Shown here piece by piece: positions 9,120 through 19,243 of a DNA stretch of 64,000 bases; position 1 is the stretch's first letter; every line of letters starts with the position of its first letter. Source of the DNA: an uncultured Acidobacteriota bacterium (GTDB lineage: Bacteria > Acidobacteriota > Terriglobia > Terriglobales > Acidobacteriaceae); contig CAILAC010000009.1 in the NCBI GenBank assembly GCA_903832055.1, positions 62,001 through 126,000 of the forward strand, written 5' to 3'. Made by a program: the position numbers and the translations under genes. The notes under the pieces are model-generated. The model worked only from the letters and a program-made list of their open reading frames with translations. It was not told the origin of the DNA and made no database searches.

Positions 9120-10943
9120 TTGAGATTGACGCCCGTGGAGAAGACTCTGCCCGACCCAACCCCGATTACCGTGAAGCACCGCTGGAAAATTCCATCCGTC
9201 CAGACGTCTTTGGAATTGGCCAGTCTGGTCGTCTTCATGGTCTTCTTCCTGCTCTACGGGGTCACGCCGCTTCTGGGCGGTGCGGGCATGGGCCTGGTCG
9301 GAGCCGACGAGCCTCGTTATGCCCAGATCGCCCACGAAATGCTGCAGAAGCTCAACGGCGCCCACTCTCTTCGCGAGCAACTGAGCGCCTGCGTCACGCC
9401 CTATCTCTACGGCCGCCCCTGGCTTGAAAAGCCCGCTCTCTATTACTGGCGCGCCATGTACGTCTTCCGCGACTTTGGCGTCTCAGACTGGGCGGCGCGG
9501 TTGCCCTCCGTCAGTTTTGGATTCTGGCTCGTAGGGCTGATTTATCTGCACATGCGCAGGTTTCGCTGCGGTGGGCACCTTGACGCGGCCCTGATGACTG
9601 CGGCCTGCGTCGGGATTCTGGGTTTCTCGCGCGGCGCTTCCACTGACATGCAGCTGGCCGCACCCCTTTCCATCGGTCTGCTCGGCTGGTATGCGTGGTA
9701 TGAAACCAAGTCAAAGTTCTGGCTCTTCGACATCTACTTCTTCACCGCCGTCGCCACGCTCGCCAAAGGGCCGGTCGCGCCATTCCTGGTGCTGGTGATT
9801 GTCGGAGCCTTTGCGGCCCTCCGGCGAGAGTGGTGGATCTTCTGGAAGTCACTCTGGTGGCCCGGATTTGCTCTCTACTTCGCCATCGTGCTGCCGTGGT
9901 TCATCGCCGTTCAGCACCAGAACCCCACGTTCTTTCAGGAATTCTTCCTGCAGCACAATCTTGAGCGCTTCGCCACCAATCGCTACCAGCATCAGCAGCC
10001 CATCTGGTACTACCTCGTCGTTGTCCTGCTCGCCACCATGCCGTGGACGGTTATCGCGATGCGCGCATTGGTTGACGGTATCGGTAAGTCGGTCGTTGAA
10101 TGGCGCATTCGCCACGCGCGTATCGGCAAGATCGATACCGGCAAGACTGCCGAGATCCAGCCGGGAGATGCGTTTCCAGAGTTTCTCGTTCTCTGGGCGC
10201 TGATCCCGATTCTGTTCTTCTCGCTGTCGCAGTCCAAACTTCCGGGCTACATCCTGCCCTCCATTCCGCCCATCACGATTCTCACTGGCGACTATCTGTA
10301 TCGCTCCCGCCGCGGATTGCAGCGCTGGGTGCTGGCCGGCCACGCGCTGCTCGTCGGTATCGTTACAGCCGCAGTTCTGCTGTTGCCCTGGTTTGTTGCC
10401 CACGGAGCCAAAATGCTCCCCCCGGCACAGTCGATGCTGGCGGCGGCGGTTTCAGCCCTCTCGGCAGCGGCCCTCATTCTCCTCGTCGTCCAGAGATACG
10501 GCGTGCGGCGCCTGCGTCTGGCCACCTGCTGCGTCATGGTGGTATTGCTGCTCTTCCTCTATGGAGTCGGCCCATTCTTTGCCATCCCTGAGGTCGCGGC
10601 GAGCAAACATACAATCCAACTGCTCGACCGCTCCTACTCTGCGCGGCCGCTGGCAGAGCGGCTCAACACCCTGGTCCCTGCCAATGAGACGATTGCGGTC
10701 TTTCGCGTCCGGCGTGACATGGAGTACGGGCTGGCCTTTTATCGCAACCACGAGGTCGCCAATTATGACGAAGTGGGTGTCCCTGCCGAGGATCACATTC
10801 TCGTCGTGCGCGTAACCGGCAAGGGGGGCGTCAACCTGGGTTCACAGGCCGCGCTCAATGAATATCTTGAGGGCAGGCGCTACGAACCGATCTTCAGTTG
10901 GCCTGAGCAGGACCTGGTTGTCTACCATGTCGGCAGCCGCTAA
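9120..10943 (+). CDS. GT39/ArnT-like membrane glycosyltransferase
   Basis: 607-aa integral membrane protein of the PMT/ArnT superfamily (polyprenyl-phosphate-sugar-dependent transferases). The first extracytoplasmic loop has GLVGADEPRYAQIAHEML, the acidic DE pair typical of ArnT-type enzymes, then GRPWLEKPALYYW. About twelve hydrophobic segments follow, and a soluble C-terminal domain of about 100 residues lies outside the membrane. It presumably moves a lipid-linked sugar onto lipid A, protein or another envelope acceptor; the acceptor is not visible here. Possible starts are TTG 9120, TTG 9126 and GTG 9135; none has a strong ribosome binding site, so the first five residues are uncertain. 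Confidence 0.85.
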   Translation: MRLTPVEKTLPDPTPITVKHRWKIPSVQTSLELASLVVFMVFFLLYGVTPLLGGAGMGLVGADEPRYAQIAHEMLQKLNGAHSLREQLSACVTPYLYGRPWLEKPALYYWRAMYVFRDFGVSDWAARLPSVSFGFWLVGLIYLHMRRFRCGGHLDAALMTAACVGILGFSRGASTDMQLAAPLSIGLLGWYAWYETKSKFWLFDIYFFTAVATLAKGPVAPFLVLVIVGAFAALRREWWIFWKSLWWPGFALYFAIVLPWFIAVQHQNPTFFQEFFLQHNLERFATNRYQHQQPIWYYLVVVLLATMPWTVIAMRALVDGIGKSVVEWRIRHARIGKIDTGKTAEIQPGDAFPEFLVLWALIPILFFSLSQSKLPGYILPSIPPITILTGDYLYRSRRGLQRWVLAGHALLVGIVTAAVLLLPWFVAHGAKMLPPAQSMLAAAVSALSAAALILLVVQRYGVRRLRLATCCVMVVLLLFLYGVGPFFAIPEVAASKHTIQLLDRSYSARPLAERLNTLVPANETIAVFRVRRDMEYGLAFYRNHEVANYDEVGVPAEDHILVVRVTGKGGVNLGSQAALNEYLEGRRYEPIFSWPEQDLVVYHVGSR

Positions 10944-10963
10944 ACGCCGCATCCGCCAAACGC

Positions 10964-11218
10964 TTAGGTTGACCACCTGAGTATGTCCCTCTTTGCAGGT
11001 TTGATCAACCCCAATCGCGTGCCGGTGAGTCTAAATTCAAGCACAAGTTGTCCCGCCTCAAGATGAATCTGACAATCTACAGGCGGCAATTCGCAGAAAC
11101 TGCTGTATGCTTCTTCACAATCCGCAAAATGCTCAAATATCGGATTCGAAAAGGGACTTGGGCGATAGAGCCAGAATGTTTTGCAGCAGAGCGTCTCGTT
11201 GAACCTGGCCGGGCGCAA
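10964..11218 (-). CDS. doubtful small ORF (84 aa)
   Basis: The only candidate in the 314-bp gap 10944-11257. The frame has a TTG start with no ribosome binding site and encodes a Cys/Phe-rich N-terminal half and a plausible beta-like tail (IHLEAGQLVLEFRLTG). The open frame continues about 20 codons upstream of the TTG without a start. It may be a decayed gene or chance. I recognise no family. Confidence 0.2.
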   Translation of the reverse strand: MRPARFNETLCCKTFWLYRPSPFSNPIFEHFADCEEAYSSFCELPPVDCQIHLEAGQLVLEFRLTGTRLGLIKPAKRDILRWST

Positions 11219-11257
11219 ATATAACCAGCAATAGAGCCACAGAAACTGAGGATTGGC

Positions 11258-12235
11258 ATGGCATCCGGTCTTTCACTCGAGATTCTGGACCTTCGGCACT
11301 TCGCGGCACCCATGTTGCGGCCGGTGCTTGAGGCGGAGAGCGTCCTGTGGCGCGATCGGCTCAACTGGGACTATCTCTCCTCGGCCAAGCTGCTGCTGCA
11401 GTATCTGGATTCTCGTTCACTGCCGGGTTACGTCGCGGTTGATGCAGGGCGCGTTACTGGCTATATCTTTTGCGTTTACGAGGATACAAAGGCCGTTATC
11501 GGGGATGTATTCGCATTTCCTGAAGGGGTTGGCGGCGGGTCAGATACCGGTCGCGAAGTAGAAGATAGCCTGCTGCGACGCCTTCTGGAACTCCTGCTTC
11601 ACTCCCCCGGCGTTGACCGAATCGAATCGCAACTGCTGCTGCATCGCGATGGGGTTCATTCCGACATATTTCAAAAAGCAGGCTTTGTTGTCTATCGGCG
11701 ACTCTACCTCAACCGCAACCTGGTGGGGCCGTCTCTGTCCGCAGACATCACTCTTGAGCCAAACCTGGAATTGCGCCCCTGGCAGGATCAGGACCTGAAT
11801 GCGGCCGGCCGGCTGATCTCAGAGGCCTATCACCACCATCCCGACAGCTACATCAACGACCAGTACCGCTCCATTCACGGCTCACAACGATTTCTGCATA
11901 ACATTGTGCGCTTCCCAGGCTGCGGAGTCTTTGTTCCGCAAGCTTCGCACGTCGTCGTAGACCGCCGGAGCCGCGAGTTGGTGGCTTTGATCCTCGGCTC
12001 CCGCGTAAGTGCCCATTGTGGCCATATCACGCAGATCTGTGTTCATCCAGCGTATCGTCGTCTCGGTCTCGCTCGCATGCTTCTGAGGGTCGCGGCTGTG
12101 CACTTTCAGCGCCAGGGCATGACCGACGTCACGCTGACCGTAACCGAGGCCAACACACACGCCGTAACCCTGTACGCCGAAGAAGGCTACAAGCTTGCCC
12201 ACAGCTTTAACGCCGCTGTCTGGACACGACCTTAA
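11258..12235 (+). CDS. GNAT-family N-acetyltransferase with duplicated fold
   Basis: 325-aa soluble protein. The C-terminal half is a standard GNAT domain: the acetyl-CoA loop ITQICVHPAYRRLGLARMLL (about residues 262-281) followed by VTEANTHAVTLYAEEGYK. The N-terminal half (about 1-150) has a similar layout, with YVAVDAGRVTGYIFCVYED and a FQKAGF segment, but lacks a good CoA loop and looks like a degenerate second GNAT domain. The substrate is unknown. A TGAGGA six bases before the ATG supports the start. Confidence 0.85.
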   Translation: MASGLSLEILDLRHFAAPMLRPVLEAESVLWRDRLNWDYLSSAKLLLQYLDSRSLPGYVAVDAGRVTGYIFCVYEDTKAVIGDVFAFPEGVGGGSDTGREVEDSLLRRLLELLLHSPGVDRIESQLLLHRDGVHSDIFQKAGFVVYRRLYLNRNLVGPSLSADITLEPNLELRPWQDQDLNAAGRLISEAYHHHPDSYINDQYRSIHGSQRFLHNIVRFPGCGVFVPQASHVVVDRRSRELVALILGSRVSAHCGHITQICVHPAYRRLGLARMLLRVAAVHFQRQGMTDVTLTVTEANTHAVTLYAEEGYKLAHSFNAAVWTRP

Positions 12236-12251
12236 GGGCTATTTTTCTGGA

Positions 12252-12431
12252 TTAGCGCGCCAGAAGAAACATCACCCAGCTCAAAACCACCGCAGAGCCA
12301 GTGAACAGCGCAAAGCACCAAGCCCCATACCGAAGCATCGTCTTTGGGGTGCTGCGCTGTGTAATGGCGAAGACCACCGAAGAGAAAAGCGCAAACAGCA
12401 ACACGGCGGTGAAGTGGGATGGGCTGAACAT
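12252..12431 (-). CDS. 59-aa two-helix membrane protein coupled to the DUF6677 gene
   Basis: A short gene whose ATG shares its first base with the stop of the upstream gene (TAATG at 12433-12429), a classic arrangement for translational reinitiation. The protein has two hydrophobic helices (FTAVLLFALFSSVVFAI and CFALFTGSAVVLSWVMFLLA) joined by a basic loop (TQRSTPKTMLRYG), so both ends are predicted outside the cytoplasm. I know no family name. The tight coupling to a membrane gene argues that it is a real partner protein. Confidence 0.65.
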   Translation of the reverse strand: MFSPSHFTAVLLFALFSSVVFAITQRSTPKTMLRYGAWCFALFTGSAVVLSWVMFLLAR

Positions 12432-12841
12432 TAGCGTTTCCTGCCGGTCGAGAGATTGTGTGCATCCACGGCTGCAATCACGTTGAGCAACCCGGCAACC
12501 ACCATGAACCGCGTGCCGTAGTCCGCCGTCGTCACCTGAACGGAATCGGCGCCCAGGCCAATCTGGCGGCTGATGATGTAAAACAGCCCGGTACCCAGAT
12601 CTCCGGCAAGACCAAGCATGTCCAGAATGTCATGCGCACCGGTATAAAGCTTGCCCTGCATCGCCAGACCCAGAAAGAACATGCCGCCAATCGAGGCGAG
12701 CAGCAAGCCTCCGCGCACCCATTTCCGCTGAACCAGGTGACCAGCTCCTGGAATGAGCCAGCCAACCAGCAGGGGCCCGTATTGAAACCCTGAAGACTGG
12801 GACTTCTGAATCACTGCGGGCTTTGAGGGTGAGGTTGCCAT
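12431..12841 (-). CDS. DUF6677-type membrane protein
   Basis: 136-aa protein with a polar N-terminus and then GPLLVGWLIPGAGHLVQRKWVRGGLLL, the signature I associate with DUF6677/TM2-like proteins: a Pro-Gly hinge between two helices. A third hydrophobic segment is near the C-terminus (FMVVAGLLNVIAAVDAHNL). Function unknown. It is first in a two-gene operon with the 59-aa membrane gene, overlapping by one base. Confidence 0.75.
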   Translation of the reverse strand: MATSPSKPAVIQKSQSSGFQYGPLLVGWLIPGAGHLVQRKWVRGGLLLASIGGMFFLGLAMQGKLYTGAHDILDMLGLAGDLGTGLFYIISRQIGLGADSVQVTTADYGTRFMVVAGLLNVIAAVDAHNLSTGRKR

Positions 12842-12907
12842 TTCTCTCTGATTTTACATGAGGGGCCTGCGGCAATGGTTCCTTCCCCCGCAGATCATCT
12901 GCAGCGG

Positions 12908-14464
12908 TCACGAGACGAAGCGCTCATTGCCCTTGCGGAAGCGTCGCACACTGTCATAGAGCCGCTCTGACATCGCTGCCAGTGACTCTCCGCTATGACT
13001 GATGTTCTCGACCCGCCCTGAGGAATCCTGAAGGAACGTCGAAATCTCTGACATGTGCCCGGTCGTTTCGTGCATCAGCGATTGCTGACGGCCCATTGCC
13101 TCGCTCAACTGGTTCATGCTTGTGGCGAAGACCGGAAAGCGCGAGACAATCGATTGGAAATCCCGGCCAGCCGTATGCATCCGTTCGCCCCCAAGTTCAG
13201 CCTCCACCCGGCTTTGCTCGGCACCTCCCTTGGCGGCTTGCGCTGCTGTGCGCAGGCTCCCCACCACCTCCTGGATCTGCTTGGCCGAGCTTTGTGTGCT
13301 TTCGCTCAGCCGGCGCACTTCTCCAGCAACCACTGCAAAGCCCCGGCCGGCGTCCCCCGCCCGCGCAGCTTCGATTGAGGCGTTCAGCGCAAGCAGATTC
13401 GTCTGGCCCGCAATGTCATTGATCATCGTCACGATGGTTTCAATGCGCCCCGTTGCTTCGTCCAGTTCAGACATTTGTTCGGCTGTATGCTGCACGGCCT
13501 TTACGAGGTCTTCAATCGAGCGAGTCGTCTCTGACAGGCTGCTGCCGGTCTGCTGCGCGGTTTGTGCGCATTGGTCGGCTTCAGAGGCAATGCGCTGGCT
13601 CTCCTGTGCTACCTGGCTGGCGACCGCTTCCATCTCCCGCACCAATCCGACTACCTGATCGATATCTGTCTGTTGACGGTCCCGGATGGCAACCATGCCA
13701 TTGCTGGTCGAGCGGAGTTCCGTAGATGCATTGCAAATTGCGATCGCAACCACTGAGGCTTCACGAATTGCATGGCTGATGCTTTCGAGGAACATGGCAA
13801 CCCCATGACCCGCAGCACCCGCGTTCTCGACCCGCAGCGGGTCAAGGTCAATGTCGCTCACGGATCCCTGTTGATTCAAATCCATTTCTCCGAGTGTCGC
13901 CAGTGTCGTCGCCTCCAGGGTCTCCTGGTGCAGCTTTACCGACATCAGTACGAGAATCAGTGTTTCCGCGACGACATAGCTGGCATGCACCACCACCATG
14001 ATCGGCATATGCGTGTGCTGGAAGACGTAGACCGGGACACCGCTGCTCTGCAGGTAATAGAACCCCACATGGTGCACGGCAATCACCGCCGCCGCCACTA
14101 CGATCGGGCGCCAATCCCGGTAATACAGCAGAAACGCGAGCAAAGCAAAAATCCCAAAGTGAGTCTCCACAAGCCCATGTGCCTGGTGAATCAGCAGCGC
14201 CGCGTAGAGCATGAAACTAGTGGCAATCGCCAGCCGCGCGGCGAGCGTTGAGCCAGCCACCCGGCAGACCAGCGTTCCACCTGCAGAGATGGCCGTCGCA
14301 AGGATCCCCCACACCAGCCATGTTCCATAAAGGAATGAAAATCCAAAGGACACAAGCCACAGCATCCAGAGAACGGCAACCATGATCTGGTCTGCCTCAT
14401 GATGCATGCGGTCCATCAGCGATTGTGGAGTCAAAGTTCCAGTATTGCCAGCAATTTTGCTCAA
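12908..14464 (-). CDS. methyl-accepting chemotaxis protein with multi-helix membrane sensor
   Basis: 518-aa chemoreceptor. The N-terminal 185 residues contain about six hydrophobic segments and no large periplasmic domain, including [28 protein letters not shown], cited here as two runs (LLYYRDWRP and [14 protein letters not shown]), so sensing is probably in or at the membrane. The C-terminus is a full MA signalling domain with the hairpin-tip sequence [20 protein letters not shown] and [19 protein letters not shown], which binds CheA/CheW. I chose TTG 14464 because GGGAG lies eight bases upstream; an in-frame TTG at 14527 adds 21 polar residues without a ribosome binding site. No che genes are nearby. 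Confidence 0.88.
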   Translation of the reverse strand: MSKIAGNTGTLTPQSLMDRMHHEADQIMVAVLWMLWLVSFGFSFLYGTWLVWGILATAISAGGTLVCRVAGSTLAARLAIATSFMLYAALLIHQAHGLVETHFGIFALLAFLLYYRDWRPIVVAAAVIAVHHVGFYYLQSSGVPVYVFQHTHMPIMVVVHASYVVAETLILVLMSVKLHQETLEATTLATLGEMDLNQQGSVSDIDLDPLRVENAGAAGHGVAMFLESISHAIREASVVAIAICNASTELRSTSNGMVAIRDRQQTDIDQVVGLVREMEAVASQVAQESQRIASEADQCAQTAQQTGSSLSETTRSIEDLVKAVQHTAEQMSELDEATGRIETIVTMINDIAGQTNLLALNASIEAARAGDAGRGFAVVAGEVRRLSESTQSSAKQIQEVVGSLRTAAQAAKGGAEQSRVEAELGGERMHTAGRDFQSIVSRFPVFATSMNQLSEAMGRQQSLMHETTGHMSEISTFLQDSSGRVENISHSGESLAAMSERLYDSVRRFRKGNERFVS

Positions 14465-14544
14465 GGTGAAAACTCCCGTACCGTGACTATCGGCGGAAAT
14501 CCTCTGTGAGCGAGAAAAGCTGCGCAAAAAAGTGGCTCGGCTGA

Positions 14545-15690
14545 CTAGCGCTGTCCCGCGAGGAACGACGCAATGTGCTCATTGAGGAATTTTTCATCCG
14601 CCGGGCTGGCTCCCGCGCCAGCCGGATGCCCCCACAGCGATGGAATCGGGAGCAGCGTGCAGTGCGGTATCAACGGAGATTCGTACTGCGCGTCACCCAC
14701 CGGAAAGTACAGGTCAGTCGCCGACGGCATGTAAAGCAGGGGTGCCTTGATCCTGCCCAGGGCGCTGGCCAGAGCCTTTTCCGGGTCAGTCGTCGAACTC
14801 GGGGTAACGCCAGGTGTGGCGCTCACATCATGCTGCTCCCAGGTTCGCATCTGCAAAATCAGGTCATTCGCGTCCGCATGCGGAATGAAATCCTTGCGGT
14901 AGCTGTCAATCACCGTCGCCAGCGTTGCCCCCGCAGGGGCATCAGTTCTCCAGAGTTCGCGACGCCACCACTCCTGCGAGTAGAGCCACGCCGTCCACAC
15001 CAGACCAAAGGCCTGAATGCCCTTCTCCGGCTCTGTCTTGTAATCGCCACCCATAAAGGCAGCATCAGCGCTGATTGCGGTGATTTCGCTTTCCAGCCGT
15101 ACAATCCCATGGCCATAGGTCTTGGCTGTACCAGAGGTCGCAACGATGTGATCCATGAAATCCGGATACGAAACGCCCCACTGGAATGCCTGCTGGGCAC
15201 CCATGGAAAACCCGATAACCGCCTGCAAGTGCTTCACACCGAGGTCGGCAGTGAGCAACTGGTGCACAGCTTCAACATTGTCGCGAATCGTCGTCACCGG
15301 AAATCGCGGCCCATGAAATGGCTCCGGCGTATTGCTTGGCGACGATGACCGCCCATTGCCAAAAAGCTCCGTCGCAATCAGAAACTGCCGCGAAGCATCG
15401 AGCGCCTTCCCTGATTGAGGTCCGTTGCCGACCAGCCACTCATAGCCGTGCATGTCTGCCATGTAGTGCGAGGGCAGCAGAACTGCGTTGTCGCCGGCAG
15501 CGTTGAGATGACCATAGGTCCCATAAACAATCTTCGCCTCGGGCAGCACCACGCCGCTTTCCGTGCGAAAGTTGTGCAGGATAAAACTGTGTTCCGTCAG
15601 CACCGGCTTGTCCGGGGCTGGCGTCACGGGTGCGTCCTGAGCAGGGCAGGCAAGAGCGGCGGCGAAGAGGGCAAGAACGAAGAATTTCAT
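14545..15690 (-). CDS. secreted MetX-like alpha/beta hydrolase
   Basis: 381 aa with a Sec signal peptide ([18 protein letters not shown]). The mature domain follows the homoserine O-acetyltransferase-type fold: [12 protein letters not shown] at the start, the nucleophile elbow [13 protein letters not shown], an acid in [11 protein letters not shown] and a C-terminal SLWGHPAGA histidine. Because it is exported it is unlikely to make O-acetylhomoserine; exported MetX-fold proteins are usually annotated simply as alpha/beta hydrolases. The start at 15690 gives a clean signal peptide, whereas upstream in-frame Mets would bury it. The secreted amidase lies 43 bp upstream on the same strand. Confidence 0.85.
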   Translation of the reverse strand: MKFFVLALFAAALACPAQDAPVTPAPDKPVLTEHSFILHNFRTESGVVLPEAKIVYGTYGHLNAAGDNAVLLPSHYMADMHGYEWLVGNGPQSGKALDASRQFLIATELFGNGRSSSPSNTPEPFHGPRFPVTTIRDNVEAVHQLLTADLGVKHLQAVIGFSMGAQQAFQWGVSYPDFMDHIVATSGTAKTYGHGIVRLESEITAISADAAFMGGDYKTEPEKGIQAFGLVWTAWLYSQEWWRRELWRTDAPAGATLATVIDSYRKDFIPHADANDLILQMRTWEQHDVSATPGVTPSSTTDPEKALASALGRIKAPLLYMPSATDLYFPVGDAQYESPLIPHCTLLPIPSLWGHPAGAGASPADEKFLNEHIASFLAGQR

Positions 15691-15733
15691 ACGAAGCAAT
15701 TTCTCCAAGGAATCCTGGTGAAAACTGTCTGGA

Positions 15734-17302
15734 TCAGGGAAGAGCAGGGAAGAGTGGCGGCGCATGGCGTGCGTGCGTACTCTGTTCAAAGTCGTAGGCA
15801 TAGCGGATAAGAGTCGCCTCGCTGAACGCTGGACCCAAAATCGTGAGCCCTGCTGGCAGAACGCCATGCGTCACTCCCATCGGCACCGTAATCGCAGGGA
15901 AGCCGGTCTGAGGCGACAGCACCTGGCTGTTGTCTCCAGCCGGGCTCGTCACGTCACCGACCTTGCGGGGAGCATTGCTCCACGTAGGGTAAACAAGCGC
16001 ATCCAGGTGTTCCCTGGCCATTGCAGCAGTCAGCGCATTGCGAAAGGCGATCTTCGGCGTGTCGTGATAAACATCCGGGCACGGAGCACGCCGGTCATCC
16101 TTCTGCGGAGCGGCAATGGAGCCTTTCATATCTTCAGCGATGTACGGCAAATAGAGCCCCGAGGCTACGATCGATTTCAAATCATGGTAGGGCGCATTCG
16201 GATGCTGGGCCAGATACGCATTCAGGTCCGCCTCGAAGTCGCCGCACCACAGGTCCTTTTCGAGCGTCGCTTCGTCGGGAATCGTAAACGAATCCACCAG
16301 CACCGCCCCCTCCTGCTGCAGGGTCTTCAGAGCCTGCTCCATCACCGCCTTTACCTCCGGGTCAGTCTCCGGCGGATTGAAGTATTGCCGGAAAACCCCA
16401 ATCCGCGCTCCCTTCAATCCGTGCCGGTCGAGCGATTGCGTGTAGTCCTGCCTGGGGTGTTCTGCGGCTCGCGCAGTCAGTGGGTCGGCTGCATCAGGCC
16501 CGGCAATCACGGTCAGCAGCGCCGCAGCGTCTGCAACAGTGCGCGCCATCGGCCCACCCACATCATTATGGGCAAACAAAGGAATAATCCCATGGCGGCT
16601 CGTCAGCCCCAGCGTCGGGCGAATCCCCACCAGCCCATTGTGCGAGGAAGGTCCACGAATCGAGTTTCCCGTATCCGTTCCCAGACCCGCCTCACCCAGG
16701 CTTGCCGCCACTCCTGCTGCCGTCCCTCCGCTCGACCCGGCAGGCACCCGCGTCAGGTCATAGGGATTGCGCGTGATCCCGGCAATGGAACTGGCCGTCA
16801 GATAGGGGCTGAAGGCCCACTCGGCCATATTGGTCTTGCCCAGGATGATCGCTCCGGCGGCGCGCAGCTTCGCGACCATTGTCGCGTCCTGCTCCGGAAC
16901 AAAGCCCTTCATCGCCAGCGAGCCCCCGGTCGTCTGCAACCCTGCCGTATCGTAGTTGTCTTTGATCAACAGCGCGATGCCGCCCAGAGCCGGTAGCCGA
17001 TGTGTCGCGGCAAAGTTGCGGTCGCAGGCATCCGCCTCATCGAGGGCCTTGGGATTCAACAGCACAATCGCGTTCAGACGCAGCCCTTCCGGGCCAATTG
17101 CCGACTGATCGTATGCCTTGATCCGTGCCAGGTAGCTTTCCACCACTGCGCGGCAGGTCGTGCGCCCCGCACTGATCGCCGCCTGTGTCTCGGCAATGCT
17201 GGTCTCACTCACCTCAAATCGACCGGCTTGTTGCGCTGAAACAACAGTAGCGCAGGCAAGAAGAGAGAAAAAAAGGGTACGTTGCCTCAAGGTTTTGTTC
17301 AT
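15734..17302 (-). CDS. secreted amidase (amidase-signature family)
   Basis: 522-aa exported enzyme, signal peptide up to about VVSAQQ. It carries the full Ser-cisSer-Lys triad of the amidase-signature fold: Lys in [15 protein letters not shown], the cis-Ser in [17 protein letters not shown] and the nucleophile Ser in [16 protein letters not shown]. It hydrolyses an amide bond of unknown substrate outside the cytoplasm. It is not a GatA subunit, because it has a signal peptide and no gatB/gatC neighbours. It probably forms an operon with the downstream secreted hydrolase. Confidence 0.92.
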   Translation of the reverse strand: MNKTLRQRTLFFSLLACATVVSAQQAGRFEVSETSIAETQAAISAGRTTCRAVVESYLARIKAYDQSAIGPEGLRLNAIVLLNPKALDEADACDRNFAATHRLPALGGIALLIKDNYDTAGLQTTGGSLAMKGFVPEQDATMVAKLRAAGAIILGKTNMAEWAFSPYLTASSIAGITRNPYDLTRVPAGSSGGTAAGVAASLGEAGLGTDTGNSIRGPSSHNGLVGIRPTLGLTSRHGIIPLFAHNDVGGPMARTVADAAALLTVIAGPDAADPLTARAAEHPRQDYTQSLDRHGLKGARIGVFRQYFNPPETDPEVKAVMEQALKTLQQEGAVLVDSFTIPDEATLEKDLWCGDFEADLNAYLAQHPNAPYHDLKSIVASGLYLPYIAEDMKGSIAAPQKDDRRAPCPDVYHDTPKIAFRNALTAAMAREHLDALVYPTWSNAPRKVGDVTSPAGDNSQVLSPQTGFPAITVPMGVTHGVLPAGLTILGPAFSEATLIRYAYDFEQSTHARHAPPLFPALP

Positions 17303-17396
17303 CTGAATACTCGATTGATAGCACGGCAGCTACCAGAAAAGCACCAGAAAACAGGGCCAGTCCGAGCAGGTGGCACCAGAATCCAGCCCTGCCAAA

Positions 17397-17840
17397 CTAC
17401 TCAGGCTCACATGCAGTATGCGATGAAACTGCAAGGCCAACACTCTTACCGTCAGCCGAGCGAAACTCCACCGTGCAGGCGTGCCACTTGCCGTTGCTCT
17501 TCTGCGCCCACTCCACCAGCACGCCGCGCCCATGACTGCCCTTCAGCGGAATGGACAAGTCAGCGTTCCCGTCTGGCCCTTTTTGTGTAACCGTGCCGCG
17601 GATCGGCCAGCCCGGCTCAATCGGCAGCCCGATCTGCGCCGCCACTTCCGGCGAAGACTGCGCCGCAAAGATCGCCGGACCTGCAATCGCCCGCCGAAGC
17701 CCGCTGCCCTGGAACAGATACAGCGCAAAGAGAAAAAGCACCGGAAAAACAAAAACCGTCAGCAAAATCAGCGCATTGCGCAGCGACTTGGAGCGGCGAC
17801 TGCCTCGCGCCACCTTGGAAATGCCTTCAGACTCGCTCAC
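17397..17840 (-). CDS. Coa1/Tim21-like membrane-anchored protein
   Basis: 147 aa: a basic cytoplasmic N-terminus, one transmembrane helix (ALILLTVFVFPVLFLFALYL) and a soluble domain outside the membrane. That domain has SPEVAAQIGLPIEPGWPIRG, then DLSIPLKGSHGRGVLVEWA and GKWHACTVEF, matching the pattern of the cytochrome-oxidase assembly factor Coa1 domain. No oxidase genes are near, so a respiratory role is only a family-based suggestion. It starts on GTG one base after the stop of the M24 peptidase gene, so the two are cotranscribed. Confidence 0.7.
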   Translation of the reverse strand: MSESEGISKVARGSRRSKSLRNALILLTVFVFPVLFLFALYLFQGSGLRRAIAGPAIFAAQSSPEVAAQIGLPIEPGWPIRGTVTQKGPDGNADLSIPLKGSHGRGVLVEWAQKSNGKWHACTVEFRSADGKSVGLAVSSHTACEPE

Positions 17841-17841
17841 G

Positions 17842-19083
17842 TTAGATGCGCACCAGTTCCTGCTGGCGCGGACCCGTCACCCACGCTTTGCCCGGGGAGG
17901 TAAGCATGTTGACCTCGCTCCTCACGCCAAACTGGTTGGCTGAGCTTGCCGGCAGATAAATTCCCGGCTCGACCGAAAAGCACGTATTCGGCAAAATCAG
18001 CCGCTCATCATGCGTCTCAAGATTGTCAAGATGCGCGCCCGACCCATGCAGTTCCACGGCGATGTTGTGTCCCGTGCGATGGGTAATGTACTGCCCAAAG
18101 CCGGCATTGCGAATCACCGCCCGCGCCGCATCGTCCGGCTCATACCCATGCAGCGGCCGCTTTGCCGCAAAAGCCTGCTCCACGCAGCCAATCGCCGCGT
18201 CGCGCGCATCCCTCACGGTCGTGAAAATCTGCTGCTCCAGCGAGGTTGGTTCACGCCCAATTACCCCCGTCCAGGTAATGTCGTAGTGAATGCTGGGCAG
18301 CCCTCCGGCCAGCGCCTGCGTCTTGGCCCAGATATCGATCAGCAAAAAATCCCCATTGCGAATTGGCCGCGCACTTGCCGCTGTGGGTTCGTAATGCGAG
18401 TCCGCACTGTTCGGGCCGACGCTCACATTGGGGCCGTTTTCCCACGTCAGGCCCTCGCGGCGCATTGCGTCACTGAACCACTGCACCAGGTCAAACTCGT
18501 TGATCCGTCCAGGATTTCCACTCGCTGGACGCAGCACCCGGCCAATCTCGCGGAAGGCCTGCGCCAGAATCGCGTCAATCTTGTACTGTGCCGTCTGGTG
18601 GCTGGCCTTTTGCTCTTCCGTCAGCACCGCCTCAAACTGGCTCACCAGGTCGGCAGAGCTCACAACCTGCTTGCCCAGCGATCGCAGAAACTCAACCGTC
18701 CCCGCATCCACCATGGAGACATACATGATTGCGTTGTTCGGTGAGTACTGCATCGCAATCGTTCGCGTGCCCACCAGCATCGTGTCCAGCGCCGAGGCAA
18801 GCTCCTGCCAGCTTGAATACGTTCCACGCGTCCCCGGCAGTGCATCAAGCCGCCCCGCCTCAATGCGATGCACCAGCTTGCGCGGCTCACCGTTGGTCGG
18901 GATGAAGTAGTACCAGCGCCGCGTCACATGCGCCTGTGGGTCAAGGCCCAGAATGCGCTCGCCAATCGGGTCACGGTGGTGATGGTCGTAAAACAGCCAG
19001 CCGTCAATCGGGGCACCCTGTGAAGAGGCGTCGCGCAGCGCGGCCTGGATCGCTTCAAGTTGCATGGGGAAAGAATACGGCAT
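17842..19083 (-). CDS. M24-family Xaa-Pro-type aminopeptidase
   Basis: 413-aa cytosolic metallopeptidase of the pita-bread fold. The five metal ligands are visible: Asp in LLIDIWAK, Asp in IHYDITWTG, His in THRTGHNIAVE, Glu in FSVEPGIYLP and Glu in VRSEVNML. An N-terminal creatinase-like domain (about 1-180) precedes the catalytic domain, as in prolidases and Xaa-Pro aminopeptidases. A second Met at residue 7 is an alternative start. The Coa1-like gene follows after one base. Confidence 0.9.
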   Translation of the reverse strand: MPYSFPMQLEAIQAALRDASSQGAPIDGWLFYDHHHRDPIGERILGLDPQAHVTRRWYYFIPTNGEPRKLVHRIEAGRLDALPGTRGTYSSWQELASALDTMLVGTRTIAMQYSPNNAIMYVSMVDAGTVEFLRSLGKQVVSSADLVSQFEAVLTEEQKASHQTAQYKIDAILAQAFREIGRVLRPASGNPGRINEFDLVQWFSDAMRREGLTWENGPNVSVGPNSADSHYEPTAASARPIRNGDFLLIDIWAKTQALAGGLPSIHYDITWTGVIGREPTSLEQQIFTTVRDARDAAIGCVEQAFAAKRPLHGYEPDDAARAVIRNAGFGQYITHRTGHNIAVELHGSGAHLDNLETHDERLILPNTCFSVEPGIYLPASSANQFGVRSEVNMLTSPGKAWVTGPRQQELVRI

Positions 19084-19194
19084 TCCGCAATCTTCAGTCG
19101 CCTGAAAGCTGCGGTTCGATGCGATGGTTCAGAGAAGCACCCTCAAATCTTTGATTTCTACGCAGGTTTGATGATGATTTTCATGCCCTCAATG

Positions 19195-19225
19195 AAAACC
19201 CCGGGGCTCAATGCGAGTCCCGGGG
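19195..19225 (-). terminator. terminator of the glucose/pentose-phosphate gene train
   Basis: An 11-bp stem (19199-19209 with 19215-19225, one G-T wobble, loop AATGC) reads on the minus strand into TTTTC. It lies just past the glk stop and closes the long minus-strand gene train. Confidence 0.75.
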
Positions 19226-19243
19226 CATTTGGATTTGGTTTGT

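Noticed and set aside
15764-16996. 410-codon plus-strand open frame over the amidase gene
   Set aside because: Shadow of the amidase; no family features.
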